Shown in pieces: positions 41,301-53,300 of a stretch of DNA of 64,000 bases. Where the stretch lies: assembly GCA_030544235.1 (NCBI GenBank), contig CM060471.1, forward strand, positions 1,374,348-1,438,347, given 5' to 3'. The notes under the pieces were generated by a model, which worked only from the letters and a program-made list of their open reading frames with translations, searched no databases and was not told the DNA's origin. Origin of the DNA: Lepturacanthus savala (Eukaryota; Chordata; Actinopteri; Scombriformes; Trichiuridae). Both the position numbers and the translations under genes were made by a program. Each line of letters opens with the position of its first letter. Position 1 is the stretch's first letter.

Positions 41301-44300
41301 AAGAAAGTCCTGCTTTTTTTTAGCTTCTTTAACTTTATTTCAGTTTAATAATTCTCAGAAAAAAACAATGGATCCATTCTTGTCACCTCTATCCTCTCCA
41401 TTTATTCTACTCTGTCCCTCTTCAGTCCCAGTAATGGTTCCTTTCTCACCTCTCCTCCCTGATCTCTCTCCATCTCCCATTAGATAACGTAGCAACGTGC
41501 TAAAGTCTGCTGACAAGTAGCAGATGCCAACAGTTATGTTGTTTGACAGCTATGAAAACTGGAACATAAAATGTTAAGAAGGAAACTCAGTATTCAGTTA
41601 TAGACACAGCTGGATTTATCTGATTACAGCAGTACTTGGGTCTGAATAGAACATTCCTCAAGTTAATACATGAAAACAGAAATTATGAGTTTGTGGTTTA
41701 TATGTTATCTTTCACTGTTTGAGGTTTTGACCATGGTTTGTGCTTGTTTAATGGCAGCAATAACATCCTGTAAAACTGCCCACGTCCTCAAACCTGCTTT
41801 AGACCAACAACTCTGTCACATTAGCCAGCTCTACCTTTGAGCTACAGCTGGCTAATGTGACTGCTCTACCTTTGAGCTACAGCTGGCTACAGCTGGCTAC
41901 TGCTGTCACATTAGCCAGCTGTAGCTCAAAGGTAGAGCAGTCAGCCACTGGGTCAGTGGTTTGATTGCCACCTCCTCTGGGCTCCACATCCATGTGTCCT
42001 TGGGCAAGATATTTAACCTGAATCTAACCCCGATAGCTGTGCCATCAGAGCATGAATGTGTGTGAAGGGCTAGATTCCTAAAGTGTGGGTGGTACCTTGT
42101 ATAGTCACCACCATCAGTGTGTGAATGAACACTTGTAGTGTAAAGGTGCTGTACAAACGCATTGTTGTTTTGTAGCTTATTTGAGCATCTTTTTTTAGTA
42201 GGTTAACTGGTTAATAAAATTCAATCAGCAACTAGTGATAAATCAATACAATGGCTAGACTAGTCAAGCAAGACCACCTAAACTAGGGGTGGGCAATCCT
42301 GGTCCTGGAGAGCCGGTGTGGGTGCAGGTTTTTGTTCCAACTAAGCAGTTAAAAGCCTGATTCTACTAATCAACCACTAGAGCCCTAGCTAAGGGCATTC
42401 ATTAGTAGAATCAGGTGTGTTACTGGTTGGTTGGAACAAAAACCTGCACCCACACCGGCTCTCCAGGACCAGAATTGCCCATCCCTGACCTAAACCAAGA
42501 CGACGAACAACTGGCATGTAGCTAAATTAATAACTAATTGCAGCAGTTCTAATTGTAGCCGTTATGTCTACAGTATTACACTGTCACCACCTTCCATCAC
42601 ACAATCATACACTCCACAACACTGCTGCAAGGCCAAAGAGCAGTAGTAAAGAACACAGCTAAAACACAGGCTGCAGCTTGAGGAGTTAAAGGATTCTGTT
42701 GAGACTGTAGCTTCCCAACAGAGACAGCAGCAGAGAACCAAAGTGACTAATCACAGAAATAAAAACTGATGTTTTGAAACCTTCACAGAAGAAGAGCCCT
42801 GCCTTGGCAGAGCCATTGGATTCAGGATGTTTCTTTTCCACTGGAGTGCAGATGAGAGGTTTGGTTCTTAGTTTCGCATTAAATGACCACAAACATGAAC
42901 AAAGGAGAGCTAACAGAGCAGCTCAGTCTACCTGATCCATAAGAATGCTTGGCCATGACACGGAGCGTCATTTTACAATGAAAAAAGAAAGTCCACTGAT
43001 TGAGTGGAGTCCTCTGCCATAAGGAAGCCACTCCTTCCTTAGTCCTCATCCACTGCTCAACTTTAACTCCTCCTGACAGACGCCTGTCAGCTGCAGCACT
43101 ACAGCCTGTATGTTACAGGCAGGAGAAACACCAGTAACCACTAAACACATCACAGCTATGCTTCAACCATGGCTGTGATGCAACACACTTTCACATCTAT
43201 TACTCAGGTACAAGTAGAGATACAGGGTAAAAAATACTACACTACAAAATCCTGGTTTCAACACTACTTAAAGTATAAAAGTAAAAGTAATGAAAAAAAT
43301 CTGCCTTTTTTAGGAGAGATTTTGCAATTTATGTTTTGTATTTTCCCTTTACAAGTATTTGAACAGGTATTACTGAGTGTGTTACATGTTATCTATACTA
43401 TACTATCTATACAACTCTCAAGAATGTGAACAGTAGAAAGCACAGATAATCGTGTGAAAATTTAAGTATTTAAGTCACAATTCTGAAAAATAATAAAGTT
43501 ATACCGCTTCACTTTTTCCAGATTTTGTTATGTTACAGCCTTATTCCAAAATGGTTTGAATTCATTTTTTCGTCAAAATTCTACACACAACACCCCATAA
43601 TGGCAATGTGAAAAAAAATTTTGGGGGGATTTTTGCAAATTTATTAAAAATAAAAAACTAAGAAATCACATGTACATAAGTATTCCCAGCATTTGCCATG
43701 AATCTCTAAATTGAGCTCAGGTTCATCCTGTTTCCAGTGATCATCCTTGAGATGTTTCTACAGCTTAATTGGAGTCCACCTGTGGTAAATTCAGTTAATT
43801 GGACATGATTTGGGAAAGGCACACACCTGTCTAAGGTCCCACAGTTGACAGTGATGTCAGAGCACAAACCAAGCATGAAGTCAAAGGAATTGTAGGAATT
43901 GTCTGTAGACCTCAGAGGCAGGATTGTCTCCAGGCACAAATCTGGGGAAGGGTACAGAAAAACTTCTTCTGCTTTGAAGGTCCCAATGAGCACAAAGGCC
44001 TCCATCATCTGTAAATGGAAGAAGTTCAGAACCACCAGGACTCTTCCTAGAGCTGGCCAGCCATCTAAACTGAGTGATCGGGGAAGAAGGGCCTTAGTCA
44101 GGGAGGTGACTAAGAACCCGATGGTCACTCTGTCAGAGCCCCAGCATTCCTCTGTTGAGAGAGGAGAACCTTCCAGAAGGTCAACCATCTCTGCAGCAAT
44201 CCACCAATCAGGCGTGTATGGTAGAGTGGCCAGAAGGAAGCCACTCCTTAGTAAAAGGCACATGGCAGCCCACCTGAAGTTTGACAAAAGGCACCTGAAG

Positions 44301-47300
44301 GACTCTCAGACCATGAGGAACAACATTCTCTGGTCTGATGAGACAAAGATTGAACTCTTTGGTGTGAATGCCAGGCGTCATGTTTGGAGGAAACCAGGCA
44401 CCACTCATCACCAGGTCAATACCATCCCTACAGTGAAGCATGGTGGTGGCAGCATCATGCTGTGGGGATGTTTTTCAGCAGCAGGAACTGGGAGTCTAGT
44501 CAGGATAGAGAGAAAGGTGAATGCAGCAATGTACAGAGACATCCTGGATGAAAACCTGCTCCAGAGCTCTTGACCTCAGACTGGGGCGACGGTTCATCTT
44601 TCAGAAGGACAACGACCCTAAGCACACAGCCAAGATATCAAAGGAGTGGCTTCAGGACAACTCTGTGAATGTCCTTGAGTGACCCAGCCAGAGTCCAGAC
44701 TTGAATCTGATTGAACATCTCTGGAGAGATCTGAAAATGGCTGTGCACCAACGCTTCCCATCCAACTTGATGGAGCTTGAGAGGTGCTGCAAAGAGGAAT
44801 GGACAAAACTGTCCATAGATAGTTGTGGCAAGCTTGTGGCATCATATTCAAAAAGACTTGAGGCTGTAATTGCTGCCAAAGGTGCATCAACAAAGTATTG
44901 AGCAACGGCTGTGAATACTTATCTACATGTGGTTTATTAGTTTTTTTAATTTTAATAAATTTGCAATTTTTTTGCACAATAGTTTATAGACTATTGTGAT
45001 AATGGATTAATCATTTATGGTGAAGAAAACACCCACCCTAAAATGAACTGGGATAACTAGCAAAAAAACTACAAAGCTAAGCTAAAATGTTAGCCACTAG
45101 CAAACATCCTGTAGCTGAATATAAACACAACCCACTTACTTCAGTAGATTAAATAAGACTGTGATCAAGCATCTCATCATACAGTTTACTGCATTGGAGA
45201 CCTTCAAAATAAAAGCCTACAGCTTCCAATTTCCTGCATACTCAAAACAGAAAGAAAATGGGTTACATGAGTGACAGAAACAGGATATAAGAGTGGATCC
45301 ACTGTAAGTTATCTTTTGGTTTCATATATCATTATGTGTTGATGTGTTAACAAGCAACTTAAAATATGGCTGGGTGATATTAAAATAAAAAAGCCTATCA
45401 ATAAAAATGTGTTTATATTAAGAACAGACTCTGCCTGGCCCAAAAATAAGTTACCACTTGAATTTAATTAAGTGAACAGAGTCTCCTAGAGGATAATTTA
45501 ACATGGGTTATGCAATGAGTAGCTTCTCATTTCTTAATCCACATTCTGTAGTTGTGGAAAAGATGTTAGTCTGTTTGAGAAGAGTCAAATCATTGGCATC
45601 AAGCAGAGAAAACATCTAAGAAGATTTCAGAAACTACTAAACCCGCCGGACGCTAGTTTGAGGCCCCCGCCTTGATATGAAAGTTTAATGTTAGTGCAGC
45701 CCGCGCGAGTTTAGTATGGTGCCCGAGAACCCTCAATGCTGCAAATAAAAGAAACGCTGCAAACAAAAAGAAACAGCACTGCAAATAAAAGGAAACTCCA
45801 CACCGGAAGTGAATTACCGGGGACTATTATTGGCGGTGCACCAGTAGTTTTTTATGAGTGGTTCAGTAGCATGAGACGTCATTTTCACATGGATCCACCA
45901 CCATAGTCCAGACCTTCATCCCATACACAACCTTTGGTGTGTGTTGGAGAAGACTTTGTGCAGTGGTCTGACTCGACCATCATCAATACAAGATCTTAGT
46001 GAAAAATCAACGTAACACTGGATGGAAAGAAATCTCATGACATCACAAAGGCTTATCCAAACAATGCCACACTGAAAGTTAATTAGTGGTTTGTGTATTA
46101 AATGACTGGCTGGTTGATTCAATGCTTGATACATTATCAAGAGAAATATTATGTTTATTCGTCAAGGAGGAAGCAGCGTTGGTTTGTCTTTTTTATGCAA
46201 ACCCAGAGTGAAACGATCAATGCTATATTATTATAGCATTATAATATATTATATTATCAACATTTTAATGTTGTAAAACCGCTTTGAGGGTAAATATGCT
46301 AAAAGAGACAAGTCAGACAAATCTCATTGTGGCATATGGATTGGATGTATGAATGTTCAGGAAATGATACTGTGTTGACTATTTTAAATATAAGCACAAC
46401 AGGTCCCCTTTATTATGACTGTTCCTATCAGACCTTGAATGTCTCAAGATTCTTCCCCATGGGTGTGGACACACTATGGCAGATCATATGCATATATTCT
46501 GGAGATGTTCCAAGGAAGGAAGGAAGGCAAGGAGTTCTTGCAGTATAATTTTAATTTCACTTGTTTATCATTTTACCTGGGTAATATTGACACAGAATTA
46601 CCAAAAAAGACAGATTCCTCCTAAAAATTTTCATGGCTGCCAGCAAGAAAGCCATAACAAGAAGATGGCTCAACATAGAACCTCCTCATAATTAAAGACA
46701 TCCGAACAATGGAACTACTGACGTTTAGTTTCAGATTACGAAGGGACAAAGGTGATGTCCTCTGGGAAAAATGGAGCACTTATGTTACAAGAAGAGGTGA
46801 TAACCAGCCTTAATGCCTTGTATATCCTGGTTTCAAGAACGACTATGACCATATTGCTGTAATGTATTCGACATATGACCTGTTCATGTGTCACATCAGT
46901 GTATGTGTGCATTTGTATATGAATATGTAGATGATTATTTAGTCATAAGGGTGTAAGCGAACTTGTGCACTCGAGATACCACATGCATAAAAATACATGT
47001 GCATATGCTCTTGTTTTTTCTTTTTGATGTTTCTTCTGCGTTCATAAGGGCACAACTTGGCAAGCATTTGTACCATTTAGCCGCATCATATTGTACCCAT
47101 ACCTATTTTGTCTATTATTATTACGCTGTTTTATGCAAAACGCTGAAAAATAAAGTTTAAAAAAAATAAAAACTTCATCAATGGACAAGCTGATCTCTAT
47201 AATCCACTGCTGCCATCAACATATCAAACACATTTCCAACCAGCCTGATGCTCCAGCTGCATTCAACGCTGTCAGGATGACAACACCTGTATAAATCCAC

Positions 47301-50300
47301 TCAGCAAACACACAACCTGAGGAAACATTGGGTTACTTAACGTAATCCCTGGTTCTTTGATAACAGAGTGAGGTGTTTCACTATGGGAATCGCTTCTGGC
47401 GAGACCATTACGGAAGCTCCAATGACACAACGTCTGTCTCTGACAGACAGGTCGACGTGTGGGGAAGGCCCCGCCCCCTCTATATATCACACTCGACCGC
47501 CCCGTCCGGGCCATTCCTATCGGTTTCTTCCCTCATATATGCAAGGAGGGAATTGTTGGTGAAACACCTCACTCTGTTATCAAAGAACCAGGGATTACGT
47601 TAAGTAACCCAACGTTCTTTTTCTAACTTCTCTCGGTGTTTCACTATGGGAGATATGGACCACTCCCGGATTGCATGATCTCCCGAAGTCAGTCTGGCCC
47701 AGTCTGGGATGACATCAACCAGTTTCTGAGGCACCAGTCTCCAGCACTGTGTGAGCTAAGGATGGACCTGAGACATCCAACCTATAGAATCTCACAAAAG
47801 TGTGCGGTGAAGCCCAACTCGCTGCCGCACAAATGTCCTCCACCCTAACTCCCTTTAACAGAGCCCATGACGTAGCCATGCTCCTGTGCTTTCAAGCCTG
47901 CGGGGGGCTGCAAGCCCTTGCACCTGTAACCCAGCCCTATAGCATCCACAATCCAATGGGACAGTCTCTGCCGGGACAGTGGCTTCCCCTTGTGGGGCGT
48001 AAACCAAGAAACAAACAGCTGATCGGTCCTTCGGAAGCTGGCTGTCCTGTCCACATATATGCGTAATGCACGCACGGGGCACAAAGTGTTCAATCTGCTA
48101 TCCTCTGCTGACAGGAAAGGCGGAGGATGAAAGGCCCTCAACTCCACTCTGGGGCATCTGTAAGCAGATTCCACCACCTTGGGTATAAAAGCTGGGTTGG
48201 GCCGTAAGCATACCTTAGACTCGCCTGGTGCAAACTGCAAGCAAGCTGGGCGTGTTGACAACGCCTGTAAATCACTCACTCGCTTTGCGGTTACCAGAGC
48301 GAGGAGGAGAGCGGTTTTGAGTGACAAGAACTTCAGACCCACTGCCTCCAAAGGTTCGAATGGGTGTAGTGAGAGAGCATCTAACACAACTGCCAAGTCC
48401 CATAATGGCACCATAGGCCTGGAAACTGTCAGTTTCCGGCACACTCCATTCATAAAGCGGCAAACCAACGGATGCTGGCCCGCTGGTTTATCCCCTAAGC
48501 CTATATGACACGCTGAAATAGCCGCCAGATAAACCTTGATTGTGGAAAAGGCTTTACCCTTTTCCAGCAGGTCCTGGAGGAAACAGAGAATGTCTCGAAC
48601 CGAGCACTGAAAAGAAATAATGCTTCTGGCCTCACACCACTCCTCAAAAAGAGGTCCCTGCGCAGCGGCAGGGGCCAGGGTTGACCTGATAGTAATTGCA
48701 CTATCTCTGCTACCCAGTGTTTGGACGTCCACCGTGGGGCTATCAAAATCAGCGACAGACCCTGATCTCTCACCCTGGTCAGAGTGGGAGAGATCAGACT
48801 GAGAGGTGGAAATGCGTACAGCAGGACGTTTGGCCATGAGTGTGCCAGTGCGTCTACACCCATCGGCGCATCCTCCTCTGTCAATGAGAAATACAGCGGA
48901 CAGTGCGCGTTTTCCCGCAAGGCGAACAGATCTACGCCAGCCCGGCCGTATCTCTGCCACAGCTGGTTCACCACTTGGGGAAGGAGCCTCCATTCCCCGA
49001 ACAGAGGGTTTCCTCTTGACATAAGATCTGCGCCTCTGTTCAGCGCTCCCGCTATGTGCGTTGCACGCAGCGACCCGAGCCGAGAGACGCTCCACAGAAT
49101 TAATCGTCGCACGTGCTTGTGAAGCAGAGGCGAGCGCGTGCCTCCTTGACGGTTCACGTACGCTACAACCGTGGAGTTGTCGGACTTCACCAGTACATGC
49201 TGCCCTCTCACATGAGGGAGAAAAAATTTCAGTGCCAATAAAACTGCCATCAGCTCGAAATAGTTTATATGAGCCTGCGCCAGCTCCGCTGACCAGATGC
49301 CGTTCACCGCTCTGCCCCCGAGTGTCGCTCCCCAACCTGTCAGGGACGCGTCCGTTGTTATGACAACCCTCGACGCTACCGTCCCTAAGGTGACACCTTG
49401 TGAGAAAATCGCCGGATTTCTCCACTGGTGGAGGGCTGCCGTGCACTCCGGGGAAACGGTCACCGAGCGGGAGAGGTGACGGCGGGGACACAGTTTTAAC
49501 GATGCCACCCATTTCTGCACATCCCTCATCAGCAGGAGGCCCAGCCTCACCACTGAAATGACCGACGCCATTAACCCCAACAGTCGTAGACACAGTCTGA
49601 ACTGCACCGCTGCCCCCGGTTGGAACCGGGCCAGGCACTGCTTGAACGACTGTTGCCTCTCCTCCGATAGCGTGGCCCGATATCTGAGGGAGTCTATACT
49701 GATGCCCAGATAAGAGATGCATTGTGCGGGTATCACTTGGCTTTTGGTCCAGTTTATTCTGAAACCCAGACCGCTGAGGTGGGACGTCACTGTCTCCACA
49801 TCCAGGAGCGCCTGCTCCCGAGAATGAGAGCATATCAGATAATCGTCTATGTACGAAAATATTCTGATACCTCTGTTCCTTAACGGAGACAGTGCTGCTT
49901 CCACACACTTGCTGAAAACCCGTGGGGCCAGCGAGAGACCAAACGGAAGCACCCGGTACTCGTAGGCTGTGCCCCGGTGGGCAAACCTGAGAAATTTCCT
50001 GTGTGAAGGAAAAATCTTGATGTGAAAATATGCATCTGCTAGATCGATTGTGACAAACCAGTCGCCGGGGCGAATAGATTGGCATAACACTTTGACTGTT
50101 AACATCCTGAACGTGTATTTTCTCAGATAACTGTTTAATACACGTAGATCCAGAATAGGGCGCAGCGATCCCCCCTTCTTTGGAACGAGGAAGTAACGGG
50201 AGTAAAATCCCTGTTGTCTCTCCTCGATCGGGACCACTCTGATCGATCTTTTGAGTAAAAGAGAATCGATTTTGTTTTGTAACACTTGCGCAGCTTCCCC

Positions 50301-53300
50301 CTCTGCTATTGACGGCACAACACCGTTGAATCTCGGTGGTTTCATAGCAAACTGAAGCCTGTAACCCCGGGAAACAGACGTCATGACCCATGCATTCACT
50401 GCGCATGCGTGCCATTTCTCTACCCGAACAGCGAGGGGACCTCTTTCTAGAAGGGCGGTGGCGCCCCCTGTAGGCCGGGGGGAGATATGACCCTCCCTCC
50501 GTGGGCTGTGTGGGACAACCCGCCCTCGGCTCTTGGCCTGGCTGCGTGGTTGTCAATTTTATTTCTTTCAATATAGGAACATGAAAATAAGTGCCTGGTG
50601 ACACCTGGAGGGTCAGCTCTCGGCTGTAGTGAATGATCGGTGCTTGGTGACACTCGTTGCACTGCGCACAGTGGTGCGAACATAAAACTCTCTCTCCCCC
50701 GTCTACCAGAACCGGAGCCGCTGCAATGAACTCCTCTCTTCTCCTCTTTGTCGGAGAAGGAACAGGTGAAGTTGGACATAGTGCGTCAGGCCGTCCGTTT
50801 CTTCCCACCACCCGGGGGTTGGGGAGAACGTCGTTTCGCCGCCACCGCGGCGTAAGAGGGTTTGCCCCAGGGCTTGTTATTCCCCGGTCTCGGCTACTGA
50901 TCACCGCGGCTGGCACTCGGTCTGTGAGCCGGTCTCGCACCTCCCTGCTTTCCTCGCGCTGCGGCGGCTGCGGCGGCCGCGGCAGCGAAACTGGTGCGAG
51001 GCGGGGGGCGTGGGAGCTGCACAGGTCAAACGCCTCACCCTCCTGCTTTCTCAGCGTGCTGGTTTCCCGCATTTTCTCAAGCGCAGGGCCGAAGAGACCC
51101 TTGGTGGGGTCGTAGGCTGCATCCATGACCTCCACTTTTTGAGTGTCACTCAGTCCGGACAGTGAGAGCCACAGTGCCCTCTCTCCCGCGACTGCGAGGC
51201 CCATGACGCGCCCACACCCCTGCACTGCTCCGCGAGAAGAGCGCAGGAGCAGGTCGTTTACGACACAGATTTCGTCCCACAAGGCCGGGTTCGGGGTTCC
51301 CGAATCCAGCTGGCCGCCCATCTCCTCCAGAATCTCCGCTTGATAAGCTGACAAGAGCGTGACAGCATTCAGCGAGCCTGCATCGTCGTCCTCCTGTTCG
51401 AAGACGTCCTCGAACAGCGGAGGTAAGGGCTCAACCTGCTCCATCGTGTCCGCCCAGCTACAGGTAGCTAGCAGCTGATGGGTGCCGAGGGCCTGGGTGG
51501 TTCCTGACGGGGTGAAGGAGGGATCCTTACCATCGGGACCGGCCACCGCCACTCGCAATCTCCGCTCCAGGATTTTCGGTGGCATGTTAGAGCAATGTGC
51601 GCAGACTTGCGGGTCCGCGAGCGACGCCTGAGCGTGCTTGGCGCCCATGCACACAATGCACAAGGGTGGGGGTCTCTCCCCGAAATTGTTGCTCCACATG
51701 ACGTGGGGCAACGGCGGGGAGAGCCCTTCCCCTCCTTCTGCCCGGCTCCTGTAACGGGAGCTGTAGGAGAAGACATACCAGCTGGTGGAGATTTTTTTTT
51801 TTTTTACAGTCGGTATGAGCCTAACTATAGAAAAAATATATAGTGTGGAGAATAACTCACCACTACGCGTTAGTTATGCTCCAGCGAAGGCGGCTAACAA
51901 GTAAATGTTAGCACCTAGCCAAGCTCGAGTGAACGTAGCCCGAAGCTAGCACAGGACACCGGGTAGATGAGTACCTAGTGGCCTGTCGGGAAGCTCGCCA
52001 CAACGCGGTTGCAATCCCACTGAAATTCTCCAGCACAGTTCAGTGTCTGTCGGTGCCGCGCTAGGCAACGTTCACCTTGACGGGACGTCTGATAGCTGTT
52101 AAGCTAGCAACCAACCTGACAACCGGCTGTACTGAGGGAGCTCTCGTAATTCCCTGAGGAAGAAAGCGAGAATGGCCCAGATGGGGCGGTCGAGTGTGAT
52201 ATATAGAGGGGGCGGGGCCTTCCCCAAACGTCGACCTGTCTGTCAGAGACAGATGTTGTGTCATTGGAGCTTCCGTAATGGTCTCGCCAGAAGCGATTCC
52301 CATAGTGAAACACCAAGCGAAGTTAGAAAAAGAACAGCGTTAGCTAACGTTGTCAGAGGGAAACAAACAACCTGGAGCAGACTCTCACACTCCAAACCTT
52401 AATGTTTAATGACCAGACGTAAGGGAAATTATCAGAGGGGATTATCCGGAATGAGATGACTGCTTAGGGAACCTTCATTTTAGTTTTTATTAATATTTTA
52501 ACAAGTTGCATATTTACATAATGTTTTCAAGTGTTATATTTAGTGCAACAGTAGGGAACATGTGCTGTGTAAACTGGACTGTATCATATGTATTCACATG
52601 TTTAACAGCATTGAAACGTATCCACTCACTGTGGATAAATAAGACGGTAAACGCTGCACTACTGGTGTTACACGTCCTGGCTTTCTGTTCTCTGCTCAAA
52701 GTGCTCAAAAAATGAAAGTGGTTGTAACATGGCAGTAGGCCTAAAGCTGCAGGAACACGGCTGTAACAAGAAAAGTCATCAAAACATCCTCGTCTTCTTC
52801 ATGTATACTAAAACCACAAAAGTCCACTTCTTCAGTGTTGGAAACCAACAGGAAATGTGAAAACAACAGCCATGTTTTAGGTGTTTGGATACAACTGCCA
52901 ATCAGAAACTGTCAGCATTCCAGACTCATCATCTAGACTGGTGGAGCAGTCCATGACTCAAATAACAGCCGGTTGACAAGAAAATTAATCAAATCTGAGT
53001 TCTGCTTCTTTAGTCCTCTAGAAATGTAAACTGACCTTGAGCTCTGGAAAACAGTGATTGACATTTGTCTTCATTTTATGGCCCAAACTATTAAATATTA
53101 ATGGAGGATGAAAAAATAAATCCACTAGTTGCAGCCTTAATTTTTCCTACAAGAAAAAAATAAAATTAGCTGATGTTTCTGATCCTACTCTTAAAATCAC
53201 CGCCATTTACCATCTCTACCATGTCATCAGTGGAGAAACAGACTTGGAAGATCTTTAATGGGAGCCAGCACCTCCAGACCCCTTCATCTTCCATGCCTTT

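Larger units (their letters stand above)
47328..52335 (-). mobile_element. DIRS-type tyrosine-recombinase retrotransposon, nearly complete
   Basis: About 5.0 kb in baiap2 intron 1 and in the same sense as the gene. Order along the minus strand: right-hand ITR, leader, gag-like region, RT/RNase H/methyltransferase-like ORF, tyrosine recombinase, internal complementary region, second ITR. DIRS elements integrate with a recombinase instead of an integrase and make no target duplication (established); none is seen here. The perfect match of the internal region to the left end and long open frames suggest a recent insertion. Confidence 0.93.

Noticed and set aside
41915..41990. tRNA gene
   Set aside because: Box B is degenerate (ggtttgattgcc) and the head is part of a repeat with an inverted duplication.
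43706..44287. 193-codon minus-strand ORF
   Set aside because: It lies opposite the Tc1 transposase pseudogene and its translation has no family features; it is a shadow frame.
48179..49479. Several plus-strand ORFs of 60-112 codons
   Set aside because: All are antisense shadows of the DIRS RT and recombinase frames; the same applies to 50657-51843.
47328..52335. LTR retrotransposon or endogenous retrovirus
   Set aside because: No direct LTRs, primer-binding site, protease or integrase. Inverted ends, an internal complementary region and a tyrosine recombinase indicate DIRS.
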